NCBI GenBank assembly: GCA_003343885.1 | Contig: QAKH01000048.1 | Span: forward strand, 77,768-141,767 | Direction of reading: 5' to 3' | DNA length: 64,000 bases | Source: Clostridiales bacterium | GTDB lineage: Bacteria > Bacillota > Clostridia > Oscillospirales > CAG-382 | Part shown: in pieces, positions 1-8,077 of the stretch | Position numbering within the stretch: position 1 is the stretch's first letter | Layout: each line of letters starts with the position of its first letter | Notes under the pieces: generated by a model | What the model was told of the DNA's origin: nothing | Database searches by the model: none | The model's input: the letters and a program-made list of their open reading frames with translations, nothing else | Program-made: the position numbers and the translations under genes

Positions 1-531
1 TTTGAAAAAGTAAAAGACGTTATTGTTATGGCAATGGAAAAAGTACATGCTGCAGCTCTTTCAAATGTACTGTTTGTTTGCGATGACGCAGAAAACATTA
101 CTGATTTTTTTGAGGAAAACGAAGTGAACGGTATCTATTTGAATTTTTCCGATCCCTGGCCAAAGAAAAAACATGCGAAGAGAAGACTTACATACATAAC
201 TTTTCTCGAAAAATACAAAAATATTCTCGTGGACGGCGGTAAAATATTTTTCAAAACCGACAACAGACAGCTTTTCGATTTTTCGCTCGAGCAGTTTGCG
301 CTTGCCGGTCTTGAAATTTCCGACGTTACATACGATCTGCACAATTCCGAGTATGAAAGTGAAAACATTCATACGGAGTATGAGAACAATTTTTCCGCAA
401 AAGGTTTTACAATAAATCGTGCGGTTGCGACGGCTAACAAGAAAAATAATTTTGCGGATACCGGTCACGACATAGAAAATAACAAAACAAAATCAGATGA
501 AATTTCCGACAGGAGTGAAAATAATGTTTGA
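1..531 (+). CDS. trmB: tRNA (guanine-N7-)-methyltransferase TrmB, 5'-truncated
   Basis: The reading frame is open from base 1, so the N-terminal part, including most of the SAM-binding fold, lies outside the window. The visible part carries the TrmB signature: the stretch NFSDPWPKKKHAKRRL (near bases 148-195) is the family's substrate and catalytic loop, followed by GGKIFFKTD, another conserved strand. TrmB makes m7G46 in tRNA with SAM as methyl donor in the cytoplasm. After the conserved core (ends near base 440) comes a poorly conserved polar tail of about 28 residues rich in N, K, D and E. The stop codon overlaps the start of nadE by 8 bases, so the two are probably co-transcribed. The family call is secure. 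Confidence 0.93.
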   Translation, partial: FEKVKDVIVMAMEKVHAAALSNVLFVCDDAENITDFFEENEVNGIYLNFSDPWPKKKHAKRRLTYITFLEKYKNILVDGGKIFFKTDNRQLFDFSLEQFALAGLEISDVTYDLHNSEYESENIHTEYENNFSAKGFTINRAVATANKKNNFADTGHDIENNKTKSDEISDRSENNV

Positions 532-2485
532 TTACGTAAGAATTTCCTTGGCTGTACCTCGGCTTTGCGTCGGTTCAGTAAAAAAGAACCTCGAAGATAT
601 TCTTTCAAAGATTGAAAAAGCGTATACTGCCGGTGCAGATTACATCGTCTTTCCTGAATTATGTCTTACCTCATACACGTGCGCCGATTTATTCTTTCAA
701 TCTTCTTTGCAAAATGAAGTAAAAGAAGCGCTTGAAAAAATCGCACAGGTCACCGAAAAAATCGACGCTGTTGTCATTGCAGGGGCTCCTATAAAAATTG
801 ATTCTCAGCTCTATAACTGTGCGGCGGTATTTTCCGGAGGCAGACTTTGCGCGGTTGTTCCCAAAACTTTCCTGCCGGTTTACAACGAGTTTTATGAAAA
901 ACGATGGTTTTCTTCCGCCTCTGATTTGAGAATTTCCGAAATAAATTCCTCAGATATCGGACTTTCCGCCTCCTACCCTGTTCCGGTTTCAAACAAGCTT
1001 GTTTTACAGGGAAGAAACGGCGAAAAATTCGGAGTCGAGATCTGTGAGGATTTATGGACGCCTATTACTCCCGGAACTCATTTGGCACTTGCAGGAGCGG
1101 AGATAATATTTAATCTGTCCGCAAGCAACGAAACAATCGGCAAGCGTGAATACAGAAGAAACATGGTAAAACAGCAGTCGGCAAGCTGTCTTTGCGCTTA
1201 TGCTTACGTTTCCGCGGGCAGCAGTGAATCGACAACCGATCTCATATTCTCAGGTCACTCGGTTGTATGCGAAAACGGAAGCGTTATTTGCGAAAACGAG
1301 AACGTCATAGATGACGACTACATAATGAACTGCGATGTCGATCTCGGCAAAATAAGAGCTGACAGGCTGAAGTACAAAAGTTTCAAGGACAGTGCGGCAC
1401 AAGACGAAAAAGTACAGTCCGTGTTGCAAAAAAAAGTATATGCGCCGGTAACCCATCCGCGTACCGACGATTTCGCCGGACTTTTATATCCGGTTAAAAA
1501 ACTGCCGTTCGTACCGGGAGACAAGGCTAAGAGAACCGAACGCTGTCTTTCAATTTTTGAAATGCAGGTTGCAGGTCTTGTAAAAAGGATGTCCGTAGCG
1601 GCGCAAAATGTTGTTGTAGGAGTTTCCGGCGGTCTTGATTCTACGCTTGCTCTGCTCGTGTGCGTTCAGGCAATGAAAAAACTTCGCAGACCTGTTACGA
1701 ATGTCATCGGTATTACAATGCCGTGCTTTGGCACAACGAGCAGAACATACAACAATTCTGTTTCGCTAATGAAAACGCTTGGCGTCACATTTAAGGAAAT
1801 AAATATAAAAGAGGCTTGCCTTGCCCATTTTGCCGACATCGGACACGACAGCTCGGTTAAGGATATCACGTATGAAAACGTACAGGCAAGAGAGCGCACG
1901 CAGGTTCTGATGGACGTTGCAAATGCCAACAATGCGATAGTGTGCGGAACAGGCGATCTCAGCGAGCTTGCGCTCGGATGGTGCACGTACAACGCCGACC
2001 ATATGAGTATGTACGGAGTAAATGCCGGTATTCCCAAAACGCTTATTCGCTGGATGATTGAAAGCCTTGCCGAGGCTGATATTTTCAAAGGCTGTTCAGA
2101 AATTCTTCTCGACGTTGCAGACACTCCGATAAGCCCCGAGCTTCTGCCTCCTGATGAAAACGGAAAAATCGCACAGAAGACCGAAGAGTCTGTCGGTCCC
2201 TATGCGCTGCACGACTTTTTCCTTTACTATGTTCTGCGTTACGGCTTTTCACCTGAAAAAATTTATTTTCTTGCGTCCCGTGCTTTTGCCGGCGACTTTG
2301 ACGGGCAGACAATAAAAAAATGGCTTAAAAATTTCTATAAAAGATTTTTCACCCAGCAGTTCAAGCGCAGCTGTCTGCCTGACGGCGTAAAAATCGGAAG
2401 TGTTTGTCTCTCGCCAAGAGGTGACTGGAGAATGCCGAGCGACGCGAGTGCCGCAGACTGGCTTGAAAGAGTGGAAAAACTATAA
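524..2485 (+). CDS. nadE: Glutamine-dependent NAD(+) synthetase NadE, two-domain form
   Basis: This enzyme makes NAD+ from deamido-NAD+, ATP and glutamine, the last step of NAD synthesis. Start chosen at ATG 524 because AGGAG at 511-515 lies 8 bases upstream; an upstream ATG at 497 has no such site. The 653-residue protein has an N-terminal carbon-nitrogen hydrolase (glutaminase) domain with the expected triad Glu45 (FPELCL), Lys114 (VPKTFLP) and Cys174 (EICEDLW), and a C-terminal synthetase domain with the ATP pyrophosphatase loop SGGLDST at 368-374. Length is normal for the glutamine-dependent form. It overlaps trmB by 8 bases, and a weak hairpin follows. Nothing looks damaged. Confidence 0.96.
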   Translation: MFDYVRISLAVPRLCVGSVKKNLEDILSKIEKAYTAGADYIVFPELCLTSYTCADLFFQSSLQNEVKEALEKIAQVTEKIDAVVIAGAPIKIDSQLYNCAAVFSGGRLCAVVPKTFLPVYNEFYEKRWFSSASDLRISEINSSDIGLSASYPVPVSNKLVLQGRNGEKFGVEICEDLWTPITPGTHLALAGAEIIFNLSASNETIGKREYRRNMVKQQSASCLCAYAYVSAGSSESTTDLIFSGHSVVCENGSVICENENVIDDDYIMNCDVDLGKIRADRLKYKSFKDSAAQDEKVQSVLQKKVYAPVTHPRTDDFAGLLYPVKKLPFVPGDKAKRTERCLSIFEMQVAGLVKRMSVAAQNVVVGVSGGLDSTLALLVCVQAMKKLRRPVTNVIGITMPCFGTTSRTYNNSVSLMKTLGVTFKEINIKEACLAHFADIGHDSSVKDITYENVQARERTQVLMDVANANNAIVCGTGDLSELALGWCTYNADHMSMYGVNAGIPKTLIRWMIESLAEADIFKGCSEILLDVADTPISPELLPPDENGKIAQKTEESVGPYALHDFFLYYVLRYGFSPEKIYFLASRAFAGDFDGQTIKKWLKNFYKRFFTQQFKRSCLPDGVKIGSVCLSPRGDWRMPSDASAADWLERVEKL

Positions 2486-2563
2486 TTTTTTTCCTCTTGC
2501 AGAAAAATTATGACTTTATAAATTAAAATGCTAAACTAACATAATATTATTTTTCTTGGTATA

Positions 2564-2593
2564 TTCAGCACGGTGAAATATTGCCGTGCTGAA
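2564..2593 (+). terminator. Hairpin after nadE, possible terminator
   Basis: TTCAGCACGG at 2564-2573 is perfectly complementary to CCGTGCTGAA at 2584-2593 with a 10-base loop. The following CTTTTAT is a weak U-tract, so termination may be partial. Confidence 0.5.
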
Positions 2594-2629
2594 CTTTTAT
2601 ACCGGGAAAATACCGAATTTAAGGCTTTT

Positions 2630-2694
2630 GCAACCATTAGTTGCGGTATTTCAAAGTAAAATTGGTTGCTCCGCAACCGCGTTTAGGTTATACT
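2630..2694 (+). promoter_or_regulatory. Promoter and paired GTTGC operator of the XRE regulator gene
   Basis: A candidate promoter reads TTGCTC (2666-2671), 17 bases, TATACT (2689-2694). A perfect palindrome GGTTGC-TCC-GCAACC (2664-2678) sits on the -35 box, and a second inverted pair GCAAC (2630-2634) / GTTGC (2640-2644) lies 19 bases upstream. Two dyads with the same half-site on the promoter of an HTH gene suggest autorepression. The sequence pattern is seen; the role is inferred. Confidence 0.5.
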
Positions 2695-2730
2695 TTTAGT
2701 ACCAAAATAAAGTAAAGGGGTTTATAAGAC

Positions 2731-3354
2731 ATGAAATTCAGCGAAAAAATAATATGGTGCCGCAAAAAATCCGGGTTGTCGCAGGAAATGCTTGCCGAAA
2801 AGGTTGGCGTTTCGAGGCAGGCTGTCAGCAAGTGGGAAACCGGAGAAAGTGAGCCGGAAATATCAAAACTTAAAGTTCTTGCGGAAATTTTCGGTGTTAC
2901 TGTCGACTGGCTGTTATCGGAAAGCGAAGAGCCGTATATTAACGAAAACAATTCAGACATCAGAATAGGTGAATCCGTACCCGGGCGGGACGATACTTAT
3001 TTATCTGCAAAAGTGTCAACCGGATTTATAAAACGCCTTATACGCCGCTATGGCTGGCTTGCCGGTGTTTACATTGCGGTAATCGGAGTCATTTGGGCAG
3101 GAATGGGCGCATTGGTAAAATACATTTCCGGCAAAATGCTGTCAGGGTTTTCCTCGGACTTTTTTAACGCCCCCACTTTCCCTGAATCCTCAGACTTTAT
3201 TAACGCCCCATCTTTCCCTGAGTCGGAGATGAACTTTTTTAATCCAGTTGACGTTTTCGGAAGCGTATTTATGGCAGTCGGAATTATTGTCGCTTGCATT
3301 GGGATAATTCTTGCTGTATATTTGAAGAAAAAAGGTGCGAAGGGGCAAAAATAA
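2731..3354 (+). CDS. XRE-family HTH regulator with C-terminal membrane segments
   Basis: A cytoplasmic Cro/CI-type helix-turn-helix occupies about residues 5-65 (LSQEMLAEKVGVSRQAVSKWE is a canonical XRE helix pair). It is followed by a polar linker, a first transmembrane helix near residues 110-132, an extracytoplasmic loop, and a second helix near 175-197 ending in a KKK stretch. The DNA-binding domain would therefore be tethered to the membrane and could report an envelope signal. The loop contains two near-identical 12-residue units (DFFNAPTFPESS and DFINAPSFPESE) encoded by a 36-bp direct repeat, plus a degenerate third start. AAGGGG lies upstream of the ATG. No target gene is obvious other than itself; the next gene has a separate promoter and riboswitch. 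Confidence 0.85.
   Translation: MKFSEKIIWCRKKSGLSQEMLAEKVGVSRQAVSKWETGESEPEISKLKVLAEIFGVTVDWLLSESEEPYINENNSDIRIGESVPGRDDTYLSAKVSTGFIKRLIRRYGWLAGVYIAVIGVIWAGMGALVKYISGKMLSGFSSDFFNAPTFPESSDFINAPSFPESEMNFFNPVDVFGSVFMAVGIIVACIGIILAVYLKKKGAKGQK
3157..3228 (+). repeat. 36-bp tandem repeat inside the XRE gene
   Basis: Two adjacent 36-bp copies starting GACTTT (3157 and 3193) encode 12-residue units DFxNAPxFPES. They lie in the loop between the two membrane helices and keep the reading frame, so copy number could vary without breaking the gene. Confidence 0.75.
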
Positions 3355-3521
3355 CATCATTTAATAAAATAAATATAATCCGGCAAGCAGCCTGCCGACT
3401 GCAAAATCTGCGTTTTGTGAAAATTTGTCAGATAAATCTGCCAAAAAAATAAACATATAAGCAAAACAACCAATGCATTTTTGACTGCACTTCACGCAAA
3501 CAAAAAATAAGACCTTTACTA

Positions 3522-3550
3522 TTGACAGGAAGCCTTTATTATGCTATCAT
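3522..3550 (+). promoter_or_regulatory. Sigma-A promoter of the riboswitch-oadB transcript
   Basis: TTGACA (3522-3527), a 17-base spacer and TATCAT (3545-3550) form a near-consensus promoter. Transcription would start about 15-20 bases before the riboswitch. The preceding 3355-3521 stretch, after the XRE stop, is A+T-rich and shows no gene. Confidence 0.75.
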
Positions 3551-3574
3551 ATACAGGAAAATAATGCTTCCCGT

Positions 3575-3680
3575 AATAAAAGGGAGTAGCAGCGGGAAAC
3601 CGTTGCAGGAGCGTCAGTACGGTTTGGACATTTCTATGAAAGCCTAAGCCCGCGCCTGCATGAAATGCGAGACTTTTATT
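3575..3680 (+). ncRNA. yybP-ykoY (Mn2+) riboswitch
   Basis: The leader of the oadB-like gene has the yybP-ykoY landmarks in order: the P1 arm AATAAAAG (3575-3582) running into GGGAGTAGC, a GCGGGAAACCG hairpin, the GCGTCAGTACGG segment, a middle stem, and TGCATGAAATGCGAGAC closing with CTTTTATT (3673-3680), which is fully complementary to the first arm. This layout follows the structurally solved Lactococcus element; here the usual GGGGAGUA reads GGGAGUA. The class senses Mn2+ and normally turns expression on. An 8-T run (3712-3719) lies between the aptamer and the AGGAGAAG ribosome binding site, suggesting transcriptional control, but I could not draw a convincing terminator stem. Confidence 0.85.
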
Positions 3681-3745
3681 GTGTAACATGGGTTATACGG
3701 TAAGGGCCTTATTTTTTTTACAAAAAATGTAGAGGAGAAGAAAAA

Positions 3746-4864
3746 ATGGGTTTTTTAGACAAAATCAGCTTTCTTTATAGTGGGCTGCAAGCGCTTGTTG
3801 ACTGGCGTTACGTTGTTATGTGGATAATCGGAGGAATTCTTATCTTCCTCGCCATAAAAAAAGACATGGAACCGACGCTGCTTCTTCCGCTTGGTTTCGG
3901 AACAATACTTGTAAACATTCCTTTTTCAGGAGCAATCGGAACGGAAGGACCTCTTACGACGCTCTTTAACGCAGGTATTGCAAACGAACTTTTCCCGCTT
4001 ATACTTTTTATCGGTATCGGAGCAATGATTGACTTTACTCCCCTTTTGGCAAATCCGAAGCTTATGATATTCGGTGCGGCGGCTCAGTTCGGAATTTTCT
4101 TCACTTTCTGTCTTGCCTCAATATTTTTCGATATCAAAGACGCTGCGTCTATCGGTATTATCGGTGCGGCTGACGGTCCGACAGCGATAGTTGTTGCGCA
4201 GACGCTCAATTCTAAATTTACCGGTGCTATAATGGTTGCGGCATATTCTTACATGGCGCTTGTGCCTATAATACAGCCTCCCGTTATAAAGCTTCTTACC
4301 ACAAAAAAAGAAAGACTTATACGCATGCCCTACGCAAATCACGAAGTTTCAAGACTCACAAAAATTCTCTTCCCGATTATTATTACAATAATTGCCGGTC
4401 TTGTCGCTCCGTCTTCCGTTTCACTTATCGGCTTTTTGATGTTCGGTAACTTAATTCGTGAGTGCGGAGTCCTTGATTCCCTTTCAGAAACGGCTCAAAA
4501 GGTGCTCGCAAATCTTGTTACCATTTTCCTGGGAATTACTATTGCTTGTCAGATGCAGGCTGACAAATTCCTGAAACCGGAAACTCTTCTTATTCTTGCG
4601 CTTGGTTTGTTCGCGTTCATCTTTGATACAGCCGGAGGAGTTCTGGTTGCCAAGTTCTTAAACTTATTCCTTAAAAAGAAGATAAATCCTATGATTGGTG
4701 CTGCCGGTATTTCCGCTTTCCCTATGTCCGGAAGAGTTGTTCATAAAATGGGACTTGCCGAGGATAAGGGCAACTTCTTGCTCATGCATTCAATCGGAGT
4801 CAATGTTTCCGGACAGATTGCGTCTGTTATTGCGGGCGGTTTGATTCTCAACTTCTTTATGTAA
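3746..4864 (+). CDS. Na+-translocating decarboxylase beta subunit (OadB/GcdB/MmdB family), orphan
   Basis: A 372-residue polytopic membrane protein of the OadB family, which pumps Na+ outward using the energy of biotin-bound carboxyl decarboxylation. Family hallmarks are MEPTLLLPLGFG near residue 41 and GAADGPTAIVV with Asp143 of the DGPT motif, the residue implicated in Na+ and carboxybiotin chemistry in this family. Length matches the family. No carboxyltransferase (alpha) or biotin carrier gene lies nearby, only a small OadG-like gene 18 bases downstream, so this is an orphan pump module or one repurposed. It sits directly behind a Mn2+ riboswitch, so manganese probably governs its expression. 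AGGAG precedes the ATG. Confidence 0.9.
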   Translation: MGFLDKISFLYSGLQALVDWRYVVMWIIGGILIFLAIKKDMEPTLLLPLGFGTILVNIPFSGAIGTEGPLTTLFNAGIANELFPLILFIGIGAMIDFTPLLANPKLMIFGAAAQFGIFFTFCLASIFFDIKDAASIGIIGAADGPTAIVVAQTLNSKFTGAIMVAAYSYMALVPIIQPPVIKLLTTKKERLIRMPYANHEVSRLTKILFPIIITIIAGLVAPSSVSLIGFLMFGNLIRECGVLDSLSETAQKVLANLVTIFLGITIACQMQADKFLKPETLLILALGLFAFIFDTAGGVLVAKFLNLFLKKKINPMIGAAGISAFPMSGRVVHKMGLAEDKGNFLLMHSIGVNVSGQIASVIAGGLILNFFM

Positions 4865-4882
4865 TATTTGGAGGAATATAAT

Positions 4883-5038
4883 ATGTTTATCAAATTTGAC
4901 CCGATGGCTTTTGTTGACAATCTTGTCTACATGGGCGCCGGAATGTTCAGTATTTTTGTAGTAATCGGTATAATAATAGCGGTTGTCGCAATTCTCAACA
5001 AGGCTACCGAAAAGAAAGATGACAAGCAAAACGACTGA
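4883..5038 (+). CDS. Small OadG-like membrane subunit, 51 residues
   Basis: A short gene behind GGAGGAAT and ATG 4883, starting 18 bases after the oadB-like stop. The product begins MFIKFDPMAFVDNLVYMGAG, continues with one membrane helix (about residues 18-38, SIFVVIGIIIAVVAIL) and ends in a charged KATEKKDDKQND tail. A short N-terminal amphipathic part, one helix and a charged tail is the architecture of OadG/gamma-type subunits that hold the decarboxylase complex together, and position after oadB fits. Typical OadG proteins are longer (about 80 residues) and have a metal-binding tail; this one lacks the extension. Assignment rests on architecture and synteny more than on motifs. Confidence 0.7.
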   Translation: MFIKFDPMAFVDNLVYMGAGMFSIFVVIGIIIAVVAILNKATEKKDDKQND

Positions 5039-5100
5039 CTGATTGAGCTAAGTTGTTACTATAAAAAATTATTACTATAAACTATTAAAGCGGTGAATGT

Positions 5101-5628
5101 ATGAATATTTGGCATGATATCTCGCCGGAGCGTATTAAGCCTGAAGACTTCATTTCAGTAATTGAAATTGAAAAGGGCAGCAAAAAGAAGTACGAACTTG
5201 ACAAGGAAACAGGTTTTATAATACTTGACAGAATTCTGTACACTTCAACGCACTATCCGGCAAACTACGGCTTTATTCCCCGTACCCTTGCCGATGACGG
5301 AGATCCTCTTGACGTGCTTGTTTTAAGCAACGAGTCAATCGATCCGTTAGTGCTTGTAAGATGCTATCCGATAGGCGTAATCACTATGCTTGACAACGGC
5401 AAAAATGATGAAAAAATAATTGCTATCCCTTACGAAGATCCGACATATAACACTTACTTTGATATAGCAGATCTCCCTGCGCACATTTTTGAGGAAATGC
5501 GTCATTTCTTTTCAGTTTACAAGCAGCTCGAAGGCAAAAGTACCGCTGTGGATGAGGTACAAGGTCACGAAAAAGCTCTTGAAATTATCCGAAAGAGTTT
5601 ATCGACGTACTCAGAGCATTATAACTAA
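5101..5628 (+). CDS. ppa: Inorganic pyrophosphatase, family I
   Basis: A 175-residue soluble enzyme that hydrolyses pyrophosphate to phosphate, pulling biosynthetic reactions forward. Family I signs are the strand KYELDK, the motif HYPANYGFIPRT and the metal-binding DDGDPLDVLV (about residues 61-70), whose aspartates hold divalent cations. Start at ATG 5101 follows AGCGGTGA. It lies 62 bases after the OadG-like gene with no clear promoter between, so it may be read from the Mn2+-riboswitch transcript, which would suit a metal-dependent enzyme. A strong bidirectional terminator follows. Family call is secure; the shared transcript is inferred. Confidence 0.95.
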   Translation: MNIWHDISPERIKPEDFISVIEIEKGSKKKYELDKETGFIILDRILYTSTHYPANYGFIPRTLADDGDPLDVLVLSNESIDPLVLVRCYPIGVITMLDNGKNDEKIIAIPYEDPTYNTYFDIADLPAHIFEEMRHFFSVYKQLEGKSTAVDEVQGHEKALEIIRKSLSTYSEHYN

Positions 5629-5666
5629 TCCCATAGTTTATAAAAACTTTTGCAAAGCAATAAAAT

Positions 5667-5697
5667 ACCGGAGCAGTTCAAAGCGAACCGCTCCGGT
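5667..5697. terminator. Bidirectional terminator between ppa and the rhamnosidase gene
   Basis: ACCGGAGCAGTTC and GAACCGCTCCGGT form a 13-bp stem with one mismatch around AAAGC. T-rich tracts flank both sides (TTAATTTT on +, ATTTTATT on -), which fits the two converging genes. Confidence 0.8.
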
Positions 5698-5723
5698 TTA
5701 ATTTTATATATGCATCAGTATCA

Positions 5724-7946
5724 TTACTGAATAAGCTGCATGTCAAATTCGTTAACGCCGGGTTTAAGAGGAATATAATTGCACTCAAATCTGAACCTGG
5801 CATTTACGCCCTCGGGAATCTCGAATTTATAATATGTATTGGTTTCTCCGCACTTTACAGTAACTCCTATGCGTCCCGAAACAGTTTCGAGGTATCCGCT
5901 GTAACTGTTCATGCCTCTTACTACTGCCGGATCAATAACTATATTCTTAAATCCGCAGCTTCCCTCTCTTTGGGTTATTCCGAGAATACCGTGGAACAGG
6001 TAACGTGTAACAGCACCGAACATAGGATGGTTATGCGACATTGTTTTAGCAATATCTCCCCACATATATTCCCAAAGCGTTGTTGCTCCCAATTTTTTCA
6101 TGTTACCAAAAGACAACGGCTTTTCCGAAGTAAGCAGGTCATACGCAAGCTGAGCGTTACCGTTTTTAAAGAAAAGTCCGGTAAGGATATCTGTCGCGAA
6201 TATTCCTGTGTCATACTCTCTTGTTCTGTTATACTTTTCATACATATTCTTATATGTTCGCTCATCGCCGATACCAAGCTCAACGGCAAAGCAGTTGGCA
6301 CCCTGATAGTCTCCGAAGAAATCGCCGGTTTGACTTGATAAATAAGCTGCTCTCATAGCTCGTTTGCTTATCTCTATTTTTTCTCTGTATGACGGAATCA
6401 AGTCATCCATTCCCACAAGACTTGCCATCTCGCACATCTCTTCAAGGCTTCTGATGTAATAGAAGGTGTTGACATAATTCTGAGGAATTATAAATTCGTC
6501 CTGTTTGGAAAATCCCCAGTCACCGAGGTTCCAGCCGCCTTTTTCCTCGCTTACGATAAAGCCTGCAGAGCTGCGTGAATCAAGATAGCGCATAAAGGCA
6601 AGCATACGCGGAAAATGCTCACGTATAAGGCTGTCGTCGTCATAAATACGGTAATACGCATACGGCACATGTATCATGGCGCAGCCCCAGCCGCCAAGTC
6701 CTCCGCCTCCGCCCTGGAAAGGTGCGGTATGGTTGACATGCCCCGTTATCACACACTGACTGTCTACAATATCCTGCATCCATTTCTTATAAAATGTTCT
6801 GCCGTCAAGCATAATCATAGCGGCATCTGCGCAGAGCTGACCGTCGCCGGTATATCCGAGGCGCTCTCTTGTCGGGCAGTCAGACGGCACTCCGCAGTGC
6901 ATATTCTCAAGCTGGGTTCGCAAATAAGTTTCATACAGCCAGTTGAGTGTTTCGTTATCGCTTTCAAAATGACAAGTTTTGGCAAGGTCAGCGTGTACAA
7001 CGCAAGCCTCAACAGGTTTCGCGTTGTTTGTTAGAGTAAAATACCTGAAGCCGTGCCAGCAAAAATGCGGATGCATGAGGTGCTTTCCGTCTGAAATATA
7101 AATATCCCTTTGAGGTTTTCTGTCCCCGGCGCATGTCACAAGGTAAAGCTGTCCGTTCTCATCAAGCTCCTCGGCATGGTTTATTTCCACCGTTTCCCCG
7201 GCGTTTTTACATTCAAGAACAACAAAGCCTGTCATATTCACGCCGCAGTCATAAACGGTATAACTGCCAAAATCTCTAACCGGCGTCGGAATGCGTCTTT
7301 CAACGATACGATCCGGCGGAAAATTCTGAATGTCGTATTCGCACTCCGGAGCTTCCGCTTCGATAGTGTATTCCCAGGCGGAATCATCGTAATCGGCTTT
7401 AAAAAGGCTCTCGTCGTACAGACGCATATCGTGCTTTTCACCGAGGTAAATGCTGTTTTCAAGTATATAGCTTGATTTCCACTTGTTTGAAGTATCGGAA
7501 AGAATTTTGCGTTCACCGTCTTTATCGGTTAAATCTATCTTATAGCACAGCTTAACAGTACCGAAATAGTCGGCATGCTCGTCATGGTTTCCCGTTCTGC
7601 CATACCACCCGTTCCCGAGATGTACGACAAGCGAGTTCCTGCCGTTTACAAGATATTCCTTTATGTCATAGCTTACGGCGTATGTACGATATGAAAACTT
7701 GTCATGGATATCGTACGAAAGACCTTTGTTTTCACGGTATTGGTAAAGTGAATTTGCCGGAACAAGCAAGTCATCGCTGACTTTTTTTCCGTTTATATAC
7801 AGTTCAAAGAAGCCAAGACCGCAGATAACAATATTAGCGCTTGAACATTCGGAAACGTCAAATACTGTACGGATATACGGTGACTCGACTGAATGGTCAG
7901 CAGGAGAAATAAATTTTGATCCCTCAAATATTTGATCAAATCTCAT
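5724..7946 (-). CDS. Alpha-L-rhamnosidase, glycoside hydrolase family 78
   Basis: A 740-residue enzyme expected to remove terminal alpha-L-rhamnose from plant glycosides or polysaccharides. N-terminal beta-sandwich parts (FFELYINGKKV, LGNGWYG) are followed by the (alpha/alpha)6 barrel. The motif DCPTRERLGYTGDGQ near residue 355 reproduces the spacing of the active-site acids of the GH78 family (Asp, Glu five residues on, Asp seven after that), and LWEYMWGD further on supplies the candidate base Glu. There is no signal peptide, so it probably acts in the cytoplasm on imported oligosaccharides. It is somewhat short for bacterial GH78, lacking one N-terminal domain. It lies 131 bases downstream of lacZ, separated by a hairpin, so it is probably partly co-transcribed with lacZ. 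Confidence 0.92.
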   Translation of the reverse strand: MRFDQIFEGSKFISPADHSVESPYIRTVFDVSECSSANIVICGLGFFELYINGKKVSDDLLVPANSLYQYRENKGLSYDIHDKFSYRTYAVSYDIKEYLVNGRNSLVVHLGNGWYGRTGNHDEHADYFGTVKLCYKIDLTDKDGERKILSDTSNKWKSSYILENSIYLGEKHDMRLYDESLFKADYDDSAWEYTIEAEAPECEYDIQNFPPDRIVERRIPTPVRDFGSYTVYDCGVNMTGFVVLECKNAGETVEINHAEELDENGQLYLVTCAGDRKPQRDIYISDGKHLMHPHFCWHGFRYFTLTNNAKPVEACVVHADLAKTCHFESDNETLNWLYETYLRTQLENMHCGVPSDCPTRERLGYTGDGQLCADAAMIMLDGRTFYKKWMQDIVDSQCVITGHVNHTAPFQGGGGGLGGWGCAMIHVPYAYYRIYDDDSLIREHFPRMLAFMRYLDSRSSAGFIVSEEKGGWNLGDWGFSKQDEFIIPQNYVNTFYYIRSLEEMCEMASLVGMDDLIPSYREKIEISKRAMRAAYLSSQTGDFFGDYQGANCFAVELGIGDERTYKNMYEKYNRTREYDTGIFATDILTGLFFKNGNAQLAYDLLTSEKPLSFGNMKKLGATTLWEYMWGDIAKTMSHNHPMFGAVTRYLFHGILGITQREGSCGFKNIVIDPAVVRGMNSYSGYLETVSGRIGVTVKCGETNTYYKFEIPEGVNARFRFECNYIPLKPGVNEFDMQLIQ

Positions 7947-8028
7947 AGTGATTTACACCCTTTCGGCACCGCTTAAATTTGCGGCGCTTTCATATATTGG
8001 AAAATTGTCAAGCTTTATAAAAGCTTCA

Positions 8029-8062
8029 CGGCAGACAGTCTCAGACAACAGACTGCCCGCCG
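8029..8062 (-). terminator. Hairpin between lacZ and the rhamnosidase gene
   Basis: On the minus-strand RNA, CGGCGGGCAGUCU pairs with AGACUGUCUGCCG through G-C, A-U and G-U pairs. A short GAAGCTTTTAT follows. It could be a partial terminator that lowers rhamnosidase expression relative to lacZ. Confidence 0.5.
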
Positions 8063-8077
8063 TTAGTAAAATATGAA

